A stretch of DNA of 55,165 nucleotides. Origin: Pectobacterium peruviense. Lineage in GTDB: Bacteria; Pseudomonadota; Gammaproteobacteria; Enterobacterales; Enterobacteriaceae. The stretch lies in NCBI RefSeq assembly GCF_002847345.1, contig NZ_LXFV01000004.1, positions 1 to 55,165 of the forward strand, given 5' to 3'. Below the pieces are notes generated by a model that saw only the letters and a program-made list of their open reading frames with translations, was not told where the DNA came from and made no database searches. Positions 16,453 through 25,523 of the stretch are shown piece after piece (positions within the stretch are counted from its first letter, which is position 1; every line of letters starts with the position of its first letter). Position numbers and translations under genes: made by a program.

Positions 16453-17276
16453 ATCACCACCTGCATGCGGTGTCCTCACCGTTTTTAAGCCTTGAGCACG
16501 TCAGCCGCTATCGCCAGACGCCGCGTTTGCCGTGGCAAAAGGCCGATCCAGCCAGCGCCATTTTTCACGACCTGTCGCTGGATTTGCAACAGCACGAACG
16601 TGTTGGGCTGGTCGGTGCTTCAGGCTGTGGTAAATCCACATTGCTGAAGACCCTGCTCGCGCTTGAAGCGCCTGAGAGTGGCGCGGTGTACTGCGACGGC
16701 AACCTGATTAAGCCCGGTTCGGTACGTTCGCTGCTGTGGTATCGCCGTCGCGTTCAGTATATTCCGCAAGATCCAGCAGGCTCGCTCGCCCCACGCCAGC
16801 GCGTCGCCGATCTCCTTGCGGAGCCGCTGAAGCGACTCCGTCCCGATGAGAGCCATCGCGCTAGTGAAAAGAATTTACGTGAGGTTATGGATCAAGTTGG
16901 GCTAAGCGTTTCGCTTCTGGACAAGGTCGCTGGGCAGCTTTCCGGTGGACAGGCACAGCGCGTCGCGCTGGCGCGAGCACTGATTGTTCGCCCCGAATTT
17001 TTATTGGCAGACGAGCCCGTCAGCGGTCTGGATTTGCCGCTGCGTGAGCAGATCAAAGCCCTGCTTCAACAAGTCACTGAACAAAACAAGATGGGATTAC
17101 TGATGGTATCGCACGACATTTCCATGCTCGCTGGGCTGTGCGACAGGATGCTAGTTATGGATAGCGGACGCATCATTGAAGATCGCCCCACCGCCGAGGT
17201 GCTGGCTTCACCAGAACAGGCGCACACCGCCCGTTTATTGCAGGCCGTGCCTGGGCTGTCGGCCTCCGGCTATTAG
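16449..17276 (+). CDS. Dpp/Nik-type ABC transporter, second ATPase (DppF/NikE-like)
   Basis: A 275-residue ATPase with Walker A GASGCGKST near residue 56, YIPQDPAGSLAPRQRV as Q-loop region (F-subunit form), signature LSGGQAQRVALARAL, Walker B LLADEPVSGLD and H-loop VSHDISML. Its start overlaps the preceding ATPase stop. It would form the ATPase heterodimer of the importer. After its stop a 121-bp repeat element separates it from the MFS gene, so the operon is interrupted by about 220 bp. Transcription may read through or restart there. Confidence 0.88.
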   Translation: MNHHLHAVSSPFLSLEHVSRYRQTPRLPWQKADPASAIFHDLSLDLQQHERVGLVGASGCGKSTLLKTLLALEAPESGAVYCDGNLIKPGSVRSLLWYRRRVQYIPQDPAGSLAPRQRVADLLAEPLKRLRPDESHRASEKNLREVMDQVGLSVSLLDKVAGQLSGGQAQRVALARALIVRPEFLLADEPVSGLDLPLREQIKALLQQVTEQNKMGLLMVSHDISMLAGLCDRMLVMDSGRIIEDRPTAEVLASPEQAHTARLLQAVPGLSASGY

Positions 17277-17349
17277 CTCGCTAAAAACGCGTTTCTTACA
17301 ATAACTGACTGTTTTAATAGTTTATTAAGCCATAACGTAATTTTTCTAT

Positions 17350-17470
<121 letters not shown>

Positions 17471-17500
17471 ATATCGCGACTTTTTATAACGGATGATTGA

Positions 17501-18748
17501 ATGTCAGACCTTATCGCCAACCGCGCCCCACGGCCCTATCCCCCGTTGCTTCTGGGTAGCCAGCTTGTTTTCAACATTGGCTTTTATGCCGTCGTGCCGT
17601 TCCTGGCTATTTTCCTGCGCGACGACATGCAGCTTTCCGGCTGGGCTATCGGGCTGGTAATTGGTTTTCGCACCTTTTCTCAGCAGGGCATGTTTTTAGT
17701 CGGCGGCGCGCTGGCCGATCGCTTCGGCGCACGCGTGATTATCCTGTGCGGCTGCGTCGTGCGCATCAGCGGCTATCTCCTGCTGGCGTTGGGCGACTCG
17801 CTATGGCCGATAATCCTCGGTGCCTGCCTGACCGGTGTCGGCGGTGCCCTTTTCTCTCCTGCCATTGAAGCGCTGATGGCACAGGCCGGTACGCAAAGTG
17901 AAAAAGAGGGAAAACGCAGCCGCTCCGAGTGGTTCGCCCTGTTTGCGATTTGCGGCGAGTTGGGTGCGGTGCTCGGGCCATTGCTTGGTTCGGTGCTGGC
18001 CGGATACGGATTCCAGCGCGTAGCACTGGCGGGCGCTGGCGTCTTTGTTATCGCGCTCATCGTCCTATTTTTCAGCCTGCCGGCAACACAGCGGAATCAA
18101 GGCGAATTGCACATCGCTCCGTGGTGGGAGACCTTCCGCCAGCGGCGCTTTGTCGCCTTCATCATCGCCTACAGCGCTTACCTGTTCAGCTATAACCAGC
18201 TCTATCTGGCGCTACCGGTTGAGCTGCATCGCTCCGGCAGCAGCGAGAAAGACCTCGGCCCGCTGTTTGTACTGGCGTCTCTGCTGGTGATCGGATTACA
18301 GCTCCCGCTGGCGCGTTTTGCGCGCCGGGTTGGTGCGGCGCGCATGTTGCCATTAGGCTTCGCTCTGCTGTCCGCGTCCTTCTTTAGCGTGGCGCTGTTT
18401 GCCTCCACCACACCGCCAGAAGGCTGGCAGCGCCTGCTCCCCGCGATCTCATTAATTACTCTACTGACGTTGGGACAGATGCTGATCGTCCCCGTCGGGA
18501 TGGACCTCATCCCGCGCTTTGCCAACAACAAGAATCTGGGTGCGCACTATGGCGCGCTGGCGTCAATGGGCGGTATTGCCGTGCTGGTCGGTAACTTCAT
18601 ACTCGGCAGCCAGCTCGATCGCGCGCTGACGCCATCGCCACAGGCCGCGATTCCATGGGTGTTGCTCGCCGCCGTACCGCTGTGTAGCTCACTGGCGATG
18701 ATGGTCATCTGCCGCCCGTTTAAATCCGCTTCAACCGTGAATGAATAA
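17501..18748 (+). CDS. MFS transporter within the Zur-linked ABC operon
   Basis: A 415-residue, about 12-helix major facilitator protein with the motif-A-like loop GGALADRFGARV between helices 2 and 3, typical of drug/proton antiporters of the MdtH/YdeE kind. It sits between the ATPase genes and the binding-protein gene, and its stop lies 10 nt before the chosen start of the latter. An MFS exporter among Dpp/Nik-type importer genes recalls opine-metallophore clusters, where one MFS protein exports the metallophore. No nicotianamine-like synthase or opine dehydrogenase gene is present here, so that role is only a suggestion. Confidence 0.8.
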   Translation: MSDLIANRAPRPYPPLLLGSQLVFNIGFYAVVPFLAIFLRDDMQLSGWAIGLVIGFRTFSQQGMFLVGGALADRFGARVIILCGCVVRISGYLLLALGDSLWPIILGACLTGVGGALFSPAIEALMAQAGTQSEKEGKRSRSEWFALFAICGELGAVLGPLLGSVLAGYGFQRVALAGAGVFVIALIVLFFSLPATQRNQGELHIAPWWETFRQRRFVAFIIAYSAYLFSYNQLYLALPVELHRSGSSEKDLGPLFVLASLLVIGLQLPLARFARRVGAARMLPLGFALLSASFFSVALFASTTPPEGWQRLLPAISLITLLTLGQMLIVPVGMDLIPRFANNKNLGAHYGALASMGGIAVLVGNFILGSQLDRALTPSPQAAIPWVLLAAVPLCSSLAMMVICRPFKSASTVNE

Positions 18749-18758
18749 GGACAGACTG

Positions 18759-20270
18759 ATGAATATGCGTAATACCCTGTGGCCTATTTCCGGTCTGCTC
18801 TCAGCCACGCTGCTGCTTTCAGGCTGCTTTAATGAACCTGAAGAAAACCACACCTCGCATCATGACGGGCGAATCAAACTGGCGATGCTCCAACCGCCGC
18901 GCTCCGGTCTGACTCCGCTGAGCGATGACGCCTTTAAACTATCGCGCTGGAGTACGGCGGAAACGCTGGTGGTGCTCGATAAACTCGGCGAAGCCCAGCC
19001 TGCGCTGGCGACGAAATGGCAGCAGATCGATGATAAGTCCTGGCGTTTTGAACTGCGCCCCAATGTCCATTTTCACGATAACACCACGTTAAACGCCGCC
19101 ACGGTGGTCAATGCGCTCACGGTGGCCTCTACCGCCTCACCTAAACCTCGAATTCTGGATGGCGTGCAGTTAACGGTCAAAGCCGATGGCGATAACGCTG
19201 TCATTGTCTCCACCGCCAACGTAGATCCGCTGCTACCGCAGCGTTTATCAAGCCCACAATTGGCGATACTCTCCACCACGGCATACGGTAAGAATGGCGT
19301 CGTCAACCCGATCAATACCGGGAGCGGCCCGTTCGTTCTGCGCACTGTCACGGGCACCAGCAGCGCGGTATTGGATAGGTTCGATGGTTACTGGGGCGAG
19401 AAAGCACAGGCCAGCGGTATCGACGTCAGCTTTGTGTCCGACGGCGCGGCACGTGCCGCCGCCCTGCGCACTGGCACGGCAGACATTGTCGAAGCCATTC
19501 CTGTTTCTCAGGCACCGCTGCTGGATCAATCGCTGGTGCATGAAGTGCCTATGCCGCGTACCAACACGCTGTATCTGAATACGCACCATGGTGTGATGCA
19601 AGACCCCACAATGCGTGCTGCCGTACGCGATGCCATCAATCGTCAGCAGTTGGTGGACAACGTGTATGAGAAGCGTGCCGATGTCGCCCAAGGTCTGTTG
19701 GGACCTGCTCTACCGTGGGCGGCGACGCTGCGCCAGCCTGTGGCAAATCCGGTTAAAGCCGGTACGCCCGCTGGCGCGACCATCACGCTGGCAACCTTCA
19801 GCGATCGCGCTGAACTGCCTGAAGTCGCGGTCTATCTGGCACAACAGCTCACCGCCGCCGGATTTACGGTGAAGCAGGTGGTACGCGAATATGCGCAGAT
19901 CGAATCTGACGCGCTGGCTGGCAAGTTTGACGCCTTTATTTTGTCCCGCGCCACCGTGCTGGATTCCGGCGATCCGGTGGCTTACCTGTACAGCGATTTT
20001 GCCTGTGAAGGGTCGTTCAATATCGCCCAACTGTGCCGTCCGGAAATCGATCAGGCGCTGCAAAAAGCGTCCGCCATTCCTGCCGGAGAGGCACGTCGTC
20101 AGGCCATTATGCAAGCAGAGAATCTGATCCTCGCCAGCGATGCCGCAATCCCGATGCTGCATGAGCGAGTGATTCAAGGTGAAAGCGCGCAGGTAAAAGA
20201 CGCACTGCGTGACCCGCGTGAACGCACATTGATTAACGCCGCCACGCATATTGCTACCGGCACGAAATAA
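18759..20270 (+). CDS. Dpp/Nik-type ABC transporter substrate-binding lipoprotein
   Basis: A 503-residue SBP_bac_5 family protein. I place the start at 18759, where TAAGGA lies 7 nt upstream; an in-frame ATG at 18741 overlaps the MFS stop and would add 6 residues. A lipoprotein signal with lipobox LLLSGC puts it on the periplasmic membrane face. The mature N-terminus is His-rich (HTSHHDG), compatible with metal contact. Family motifs follow: KWQQIDDKSWRFELRPNVHFHDNT, GSGPFVL and IPMLHERVIQG. It would deliver substrate to the fused permease encoded next. The ligand is unknown; the Zur-like box upstream of the operon favours a zinc compound. Confidence 0.85.
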   Translation: MNMRNTLWPISGLLSATLLLSGCFNEPEENHTSHHDGRIKLAMLQPPRSGLTPLSDDAFKLSRWSTAETLVVLDKLGEAQPALATKWQQIDDKSWRFELRPNVHFHDNTTLNAATVVNALTVASTASPKPRILDGVQLTVKADGDNAVIVSTANVDPLLPQRLSSPQLAILSTTAYGKNGVVNPINTGSGPFVLRTVTGTSSAVLDRFDGYWGEKAQASGIDVSFVSDGAARAAALRTGTADIVEAIPVSQAPLLDQSLVHEVPMPRTNTLYLNTHHGVMQDPTMRAAVRDAINRQQLVDNVYEKRADVAQGLLGPALPWAATLRQPVANPVKAGTPAGATITLATFSDRAELPEVAVYLAQQLTAAGFTVKQVVREYAQIESDALAGKFDAFILSRATVLDSGDPVAYLYSDFACEGSFNIAQLCRPEIDQALQKASAIPAGEARRQAIMQAENLILASDAAIPMLHERVIQGESAQVKDALRDPRERTLINAATHIATGTK

Positions 20271-20276
20271 CGAGTA

Positions 20277-20307
20277 ACGCACCTGCAACCAGAAAGATGA
20301 CGAGTTT
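20277..20307. repeat. Degenerate right end of the intergenic repeat
   Basis: ACGCACCTGCAACC and ATGACGAGTTTA match the last 30 bp of the 121-bp repeat with a few changes. The fragment ends exactly at the permease start codon and replaces the usual ribosome-binding region. Confidence 0.45.
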
Positions 20308-22086
20308 ATGAGCGAATCGCTATATTGCCGCACCTGCGCGACCATCAGCCAGACACAACGTCCGCGATACGGCGTGCTGATCCCACTATTTTCGCGACTG
20401 CTGACGCTGGCGGGGATTGTGGTACTGATTGGTATGCTGCCGTGGTTATCCGGTCAGGATCCGGCTCTGGCGCTGCTACGTGCTCGCTCCGGTGAGCAGG
20501 AAGCGACCGCAGAAACGCTAAACGCGATTCGCCATTCTCTCGGGCTGGATCAAGGCCCGTTGCAGCTGCTATTGAACTGGCTGACGGGCCTGTTGCACGG
20601 CGATGCTGGCAACTCCTGGGTTTCAGGCCGCCCCGTGCTCCCAGGTATGTTGCAGGCGGCGGGTGTATCGCTCACGCTGATGGCCTCCTCGGCGCTGGTG
20701 GCCTTCACGCTGGCTGCCGTGCTGTGTGCTTCAACCTTTCGGCAGGGGTTGCGCGGTCAGGTTCACCGTTCAGGCGGCCTGTTCGCTGCCTTATTTACCG
20801 CATTGCCCGAATTTCTGCTGGCGTCGTTCCTGCTGATCGTCGGTGCCGTCTGGCTACAGTGGTTTCCCCCCTATGGCTGGCTGGGCTTGCACTATGCCGT
20901 GCTACCGTCGCTGGCTCTGGGTATCCCGGCAGGCGGTTACCTTGGCCGAATTCTCGCCGATGCACTCTCCGCCACCTTTAGTGAGAATTGGTTAACGACC
21001 TGGAGCGTCGCGGGGGTGAACCGTCGCCATATCGCGCTGGCAGTGCTGAAACGCACGTTACCCAGCGTGATGCCACTCGTCGGGCTAGTGTTGGTATCGC
21101 TCACTGGCGGGGCGATTGCCGTCGAAAAAGTGTTCGCTATTCCCGGTCTGGGACGCGCAACGCTGGGCGCTGCTGCTGCGCAGGATCTTCCCGCCTTGCA
21201 GGTCGGCGTATTGATTCTCTTACTTATCGCCTCGCTGGCAGGCATGGTGGCAAGCGGCGTACGGCTGCTGATTCTCGGACGCGCGCTGCGCAGCGGGGCA
21301 ATGCCCGTGCCGGAAGAGCGTGGTCATTCCGTCTCTCGTCATGCCATCTGGCTACCGATTATTTGTGTGCTGCTGCTGGTATTTCTGTTGCTGGCAGGCT
21401 TGCCGCGCGATCCCTATACCTCCGCGTTTTTGCGCCTGCAACCGCCGTCATTCGCGCTGCCTTTTGGCGCTGATGCAATGGGGCGCGATTTGCTGGCGCG
21501 CGTCGCGCACGGTACGTTAAATACCTGCCTGCTAGCGCTGGCGGTGTCGTTAGCCTGTCTGGCGATTGGCCTGTTAGTTGGATTATTCCCACGCCTGCTC
21601 ACCGGCCCCATCGAAGTGACTAACGCCCTGCCGCCAGTGATTGCCGGACTGCTGGTTGCCGCCGTCAACGGCCCAACGGCAACGGGTGCGGCGATTGCCG
21701 TGATTGCCGTCAGTTGGGCACCGCTCGCTGCTCACACGGCAGCGCTGGTCGCCGAAATCAACGCGCGCCCTTATATTCGGATGTTGCCGATACTCGGCGT
21801 AGGGCCGATACGGCGCAGCCTGTTCTATGTTCTGCCCGCGCTGGTTGGCCCACTCTTCCGTCACGCTATGCTGCGACTGCCCGGCATCGCACTGGCGCTG
21901 GCATCGCTCGGCTTTTTAGGTCTGGGCGCATCGCCACCGACGCCGGAATGGGGACGCGTACTGGCGGAAGGTATGCCGTATATCGAACGTGCTTTCTGGG
22001 GCGTGCTGGCCCCCGCTGCCGCACTAGGCGTGCTGTCGATATTGGCAGTAAGCGCGGCAAACCTCTCTGGTCGCCACAAGCACTAG
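20308..22086 (+). CDS. Fused Dpp/Nik-type ABC permease (DppB-DppC in one chain)
   Basis: A 592-residue membrane protein joining the two permeases of a peptide/nickel importer. The first half is DppB/NikB-like, with LGLDQGPLQLLLNWLTGLLHGDAG and the EAA-like region VAGVNRRHIALAVLKRTLPSVMP. The second half is DppC/NikC-like, with PFGADAMGRDLLARVAHG near residue 390 and GFLGLGASPPTPEWGRVL near 540. Separate proteins of about 300 residues are usual. There is no frameshift, so the fusion is real in this sequence. It is the last gene of the operon, followed by a strong hairpin. Its right-end repeat remnant overlaps the ribosome-binding region, so translation efficiency may be low. Confidence 0.9.
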   Translation: MSESLYCRTCATISQTQRPRYGVLIPLFSRLLTLAGIVVLIGMLPWLSGQDPALALLRARSGEQEATAETLNAIRHSLGLDQGPLQLLLNWLTGLLHGDAGNSWVSGRPVLPGMLQAAGVSLTLMASSALVAFTLAAVLCASTFRQGLRGQVHRSGGLFAALFTALPEFLLASFLLIVGAVWLQWFPPYGWLGLHYAVLPSLALGIPAGGYLGRILADALSATFSENWLTTWSVAGVNRRHIALAVLKRTLPSVMPLVGLVLVSLTGGAIAVEKVFAIPGLGRATLGAAAAQDLPALQVGVLILLLIASLAGMVASGVRLLILGRALRSGAMPVPEERGHSVSRHAIWLPIICVLLLVFLLLAGLPRDPYTSAFLRLQPPSFALPFGADAMGRDLLARVAHGTLNTCLLALAVSLACLAIGLLVGLFPRLLTGPIEVTNALPPVIAGLLVAAVNGPTATGAAIAVIAVSWAPLAAHTAALVAEINARPYIRMLPILGVGPIRRSLFYVLPALVGPLFRHAMLRLPGIALALASLGFLGLGASPPTPEWGRVLAEGMPYIERAFWGVLAPAAALGVLSILAVSAANLSGRHKH

Positions 22087-22104
22087 CGCCCTTCTCTTCA
22101 CGAT

Positions 22105-22140
22105 CGCAGACCCGCCAGATTTCACGATGGCGGGTCTGCG
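22105..22140. terminator. 13-bp perfect hairpin ending the ABC operon
   Basis: CGCAGACCCGCCA pairs with TGGCGGGTCTGCG around a 10-nt loop, 19 bp after the fused permease stop. The T-tract is poor, so the strength as an intrinsic terminator is uncertain. Confidence 0.65.
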
Positions 22141-22237
22141 CATCTTCAGTTACGCTGTGAGCTAACCTCTGCCGAGGTACAGAATGTGACAGAAGTTCAG
22201 AATATAAACAGTGCAGTGTGTGAATTAAGGAGAGAAT

Positions 22238-23698
22238 ATGCATAACAGCGGATCCCACGTCAGTCTTACCGTCACTCAGACTCTGGATAAACTGGAAGCG
22301 CTGTATGATGATGCCGTCTCAGCACTGCGCGACGCCATCGGGGACTTCATCAATGATGGTACGCTGCCCGACGCCACTGCGCGTGCAGCAGGGCTATTTT
22401 CCTACCCCGCTTTACGCGTTAGCTGGAGCGGCAATTCGACCGGTCATCCTCGCCATCGCGCCTATGGGCGTTTTACCCATCCCGGCAGTTATTCCACCAC
22501 CGTCACCCGCCCCGCATTCCTGCGTGCTTATCTGGCGGAACAGCTGGCGCTGCTGGAGGGGGATTATGACGTCATCATTGAAGCCAGCCCGTCACAGCAG
22601 GAAATTCCGTTCCCCTACGTGCTCGACGGTTCCGATCTGATTCTTGACCGCTCGATGAGCGCTGGCATCGCCAAACACTTCCCAACCACAGAGCTGTCAC
22701 AGATTGGGGACGAGACGGCGGATGGTCTGTTTCATGCCACCACCACGTCGCCACTGTCGCATTTCGACGCGCTGCGCACTGATTTCTCGCTGGCACGGCT
22801 TCGCCACTATACCGGTACGCCGGTGGAACATATTCAGCCGTTCATTCTCTTCACCAACTACACCCGCTATGTCGACGAGTTTGTACGCTGGGCCTGTGCA
22901 CAGATTGCCGATCCTGATAGCCCCTATGAGGCGCTGTCGTGCGCTGGCGGTATCTATATCACCGCCGACACGCCGAATCCCGAGCAGACGGTTTCCGATC
23001 TGGCCTGGAAGAACCACCAGATGCCTGCCTATCATCTGATTCCTCGTCAGGGTAAAGGGATTACGATGGTTAATATCGGCGTCGGGCCCTCCAACGCCAA
23101 AACTATCTGCGATCATCTCGCCGTCATGCGCCCGCATGCGTGGTTGATGATCGGCCACTGCGGCGGCCTGCGCGAAAGTCAGTCCATCGGTGATTACGTG
23201 CTGGCACACGCTTATCTGCGTGACGACCACGTTCTGGATGCCGTTCTGCCGCCGGATATCCCGATTCCGAGTATCGCAGAAGTGCAACGCGCGCTGTATG
23301 ACGCCACCAAGATGGTTAGCGGGATGCCGGGGGAAGAAGTTAAGCAGCGCCTGCGTACTGGCACCGTTGTCACTACCGATGACCGCAACTGGGAATTGCG
23401 CTACGCAGCCTCCGCTCTACGGTTTAACCTCAGTCGCGCCGTCGCAGTGGATATGGAAAGCGCGACGATTGCCGCACAGGGTTATCGCTTCCGTGTGCCT
23501 TACGGTACGCTGCTGTGCGTCTCGGATAAGCCGCTGCACGGTGAAATTAAACTGCCGGGACAGGCGAACCGTTTCTATGAAGGGGCGATTTCGGAGCATT
23601 TGCAGATTGGCATCTGCGCCATCGATCTGCTGCGGGCGGAAAGCGACAAGCTGCATTCGCGCAAGCTACGCACCTTTAACGAACCCCCGTTCCGCTAA
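22238..23698 (+). CDS. amn: AMP nucleosidase
   Basis: A 486-residue cytoplasmic enzyme (E. coli Amn has 484) that splits AMP into adenine and ribose 5-phosphate. An N-terminal Amn-specific domain (near SHVSLTVTQTLDKLEALYDD) is followed by a nucleoside-phosphorylase-like domain with MVNIGVGPSNAKTICDHLAV, MIGHCGGLRESQSIGDYVL and the catalytic region VDMESATIAAQGYRFRVP. AAGGAG lies 5 nt before the ATG. It has hairpins on both sides and appears monocistronic, a core gene placed between Zur-linked genes. Confidence 0.95.
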   Translation: MHNSGSHVSLTVTQTLDKLEALYDDAVSALRDAIGDFINDGTLPDATARAAGLFSYPALRVSWSGNSTGHPRHRAYGRFTHPGSYSTTVTRPAFLRAYLAEQLALLEGDYDVIIEASPSQQEIPFPYVLDGSDLILDRSMSAGIAKHFPTTELSQIGDETADGLFHATTTSPLSHFDALRTDFSLARLRHYTGTPVEHIQPFILFTNYTRYVDEFVRWACAQIADPDSPYEALSCAGGIYITADTPNPEQTVSDLAWKNHQMPAYHLIPRQGKGITMVNIGVGPSNAKTICDHLAVMRPHAWLMIGHCGGLRESQSIGDYVLAHAYLRDDHVLDAVLPPDIPIPSIAEVQRALYDATKMVSGMPGEEVKQRLRTGTVVTTDDRNWELRYAASALRFNLSRAVAVDMESATIAAQGYRFRVPYGTLLCVSDKPLHGEIKLPGQANRFYEGAISEHLQIGICAIDLLRAESDKLHSRKLRTFNEPPFR

Positions 23699-23719
23699 TC
23701 GAAGGATATTGCTCAGACA

Positions 23720-23743
23720 GCCGACCTCATTCGTGCGGTCGGC
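23720..23743. terminator. Hairpin after amn
   Basis: GCCGACC and GGTCGGC form a 7-bp stem with a 10-nt loop about 20 bp after the amn stop; there is no clear T-tract. Confidence 0.5.
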
Positions 23744-23761
23744 CGCTCTGGATTGATCAAA

Positions 23762-23780
23762 TTTGTTATGTTATAACAAA
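23762..23780. promoter_or_regulatory. Zur-like operator before the small secreted protein gene
   Basis: TTTGTTATGTTATAACAAA is a perfect 8-3-8 inverted repeat 25 bp before the ATG of the 79-residue protein. Its core GTTATGTTATAACA is identical to that of the palindrome before the AztD-like gene. Confidence 0.65.
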
Positions 23781-23805
23781 CTAAATTTCATACTGGATAA
23801 ACCCG

Positions 23806-24045
23806 ATGAGAAAAGGTCTGTCAGTTCTGTTCCTTTCCCTGGTGGCGGCACAAGCTTCGGCGTTTCAGGCGAAAATAGCCCCATCCGATGATGCTGGGTC
23901 ACGTAATATCGATGAGGCCAAACGCACTTTTTCTGGCTTTACGCCGATGGGATTGGAAACGATCCACCCCGGCCAGTGTGATGCAACATCAGTTAATGGC
24001 TGCGGTTGCCCATTCTGCACTCAGCTACGGCTTATTGGTCGCTAA
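23806..24045 (+). CDS. Small secreted Cys-containing protein, putative zinc-responsive
   Basis: A 79-residue protein with a clear signal peptide (MRKGLSVLFLSLVAAQASA, cleavage near residue 19) and a mature part of about 60 residues. Four cysteines cluster near the C-terminus: C58, then C66-G-C68-P-F-C71. No family was recognised. The Zur-like palindrome 25 bp upstream and the convergent AztD-like gene with its own Zur-like box suggest a periplasmic role in zinc handling, for example metal binding or transfer. The cysteines could equally form disulfides. It is predicted from signal peptide, operator and codon pattern; no function is established. Confidence 0.6.
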   Translation: MRKGLSVLFLSLVAAQASAFQAKIAPSDDAGSRNIDEAKRTFSGFTPMGLETIHPGQCDATSVNGCGCPFCTQLRLIGR

Positions 24046-24102
24046 TTGGTATAGAGCATGTGAGCATCCCTGCCCGCATACCGCTCCTATCCAGAAGCAG
24101 GT

Positions 24103-25422
24103 TTAGCGCTTACCCGCCAGCTCGGTAGGCGCGCCGTCAATTTTAATATCCAGCCCCTGCTTTGCGCTGCTCAGATAGAATTCACGAATACGCTGATTCA
24201 CCGGATCGCTGACGTACACGCTACCGCCGACAATGGCAATCGACGGCGTTGGCGTTTTCGCGCCGTAAGCGCAGTCAAACGCCTCAACTGCATCAAAGCT
24301 GGCAACTTGCTTCCAGTTCGGTGCAACGTCATATAAGCGCAGCTTGCCATCTGGCGTCAGGTTGGCGACCCGTTTACCATCGGCAGAGACCTCAAATTTG
24401 CACACTGCCTGACCATCCGGGATGGAAAATGCATCCTGCGCTGTGAGCTTTTTGGCCTGAGGATCGATGCGAATGAGCGCGTTAAATGGCTGCCCACCCA
24501 ACCCACCATAATTACCAATCACGTAGGTGCCTTGCAGGCCGGATTTCAGCGTGCTGGTGCGGCGATCGTCAGGGTAAGCCAGCTTGTGCGATACCCATTT
24601 CCCGCTCTGTTTTTTTACGATCAACACACCGCCGTCGCTTTTCGCGTCACCGTCCGCCAATTTCGCGTTACAGCCAAAAATGTGGACGTGATTCAGTTCG
24701 CTGTGACCGTGAAACTCTTTACAAGAGCGCTGTGGATCTTGTTCCTGATTAAAGTCCGCTATGGCTTTCCAGTTTTTGTCTTGCTGATAAACCACGAAGC
24801 CGTTAGGTCGCGATGTCACCGTTTTATCATCGCCTTTGGCATAGGCCGCTTTGGGTACGGAAATCAGCCACTGATTATTCCCCAATGGGGCGGTGATGCC
24901 GTGCTGCGGTGCCGAGCTTTTGCGCTTCTCAACAGTAGGATTTGCGCTATCCAGTTCCGACAAACGGATCATGACCGATTCAGGCTGGCTGGGGCCGTCC
25001 CACGGACGTATGCCATCGTATGACCAGGCCACCCAACCGTTCTCCGAGGTAATATGCGAAGGTTTGTCTCCCGTGACTCGCAGCGGTAGAAGACGCGGCT
25101 CGCCTTTATGCACGTCCAAATGATCGTCGTGCGACTCATAGGTCAGACCGGTATCAAGAAAAGCAATCGTACCCGCGTCGTCGTAAAGGTTGACGATCGT
25201 GAAGCGCCCGTCCTCCGTTGGCACCAGCGCCGCATTCGCCCGACCCACGTCAAAGGTGTGTGTCACCTTGAAGGTGTCCAGATCCAACACGCTGAGCGTC
25301 GGTTTCTGGTGATCGGAAAAGATTAATCGCCCGCGCAATACTTCATGATCGTGCGCCTGAACGCTCGTATTTCCCGCCCCTATCAACAGCGCCAGAGTCG
25401 CTGCGATTGTCGTTTTCTGCAT
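24103..25422 (-). CDS. AztD-like periplasmic zinc metallochaperone (beta-propeller)
   Basis: A 439-residue exported protein with signal peptide (MQKTTIAATLALLIGAGNTS, ending VQA) and a mature N-terminus starting HDHE, a possible metal site. The rest is repetitive beta-propeller-like sequence: FSDHQKPTLSVLDLDTFKV, RFTIVNLYDDAGTIAFLDTG, a FHGHSELNHVHIFGC histidine cluster and a C-terminal SVYVSDPVNQRIREF. This fits AztD, which passes zinc to the AztC binding protein. The start at 25422 has GGAGAG nearby; an ATG at 25434 adds 4 residues. A perfect 18-bp Zur-like palindrome lies upstream. No AztABC genes are adjacent, so its partner is unknown. The family call is from memory of the fold pattern. 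Confidence 0.7.
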   Translation of the reverse strand: MQKTTIAATLALLIGAGNTSVQAHDHEVLRGRLIFSDHQKPTLSVLDLDTFKVTHTFDVGRANAALVPTEDGRFTIVNLYDDAGTIAFLDTGLTYESHDDHLDVHKGEPRLLPLRVTGDKPSHITSENGWVAWSYDGIRPWDGPSQPESVMIRLSELDSANPTVEKRKSSAPQHGITAPLGNNQWLISVPKAAYAKGDDKTVTSRPNGFVVYQQDKNWKAIADFNQEQDPQRSCKEFHGHSELNHVHIFGCNAKLADGDAKSDGGVLIVKKQSGKWVSHKLAYPDDRRTSTLKSGLQGTYVIGNYGGLGGQPFNALIRIDPQAKKLTAQDAFSIPDGQAVCKFEVSADGKRVANLTPDGKLRLYDVAPNWKQVASFDAVEAFDCAYGAKTPTPSIAIVGGSVYVSDPVNQRIREFYLSSAKQGLDIKIDGAPTELAGKR

Positions 25423-25453
25423 CTTTCTCTCCATGATGTCATTGTGATTTTAA

Positions 25454-25471
25454 GTTATGTTATAACATAAC
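25454..25471. promoter_or_regulatory. Zur-like operator before the AztD-like gene
   Basis: GTTATGTTATAACATAAC is a perfect 18-bp palindrome 31 bp upstream of the minus-strand start at 25422. It agrees with the enterobacterial Zur pattern (ATGTTATA core with AT-rich arms). Confidence 0.75.
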
Positions 25472-25523
25472 AATTAAAAATACCAAAATCAGACAGGGAG
25501 AGGCATAGCAAAAGCGCAATAGA

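Noticed and set aside
19710-20345. 211-codon minus-strand frame
   Set aside because: It is antisense to the binding lipoprotein gene; the composition is that of a shadow frame.
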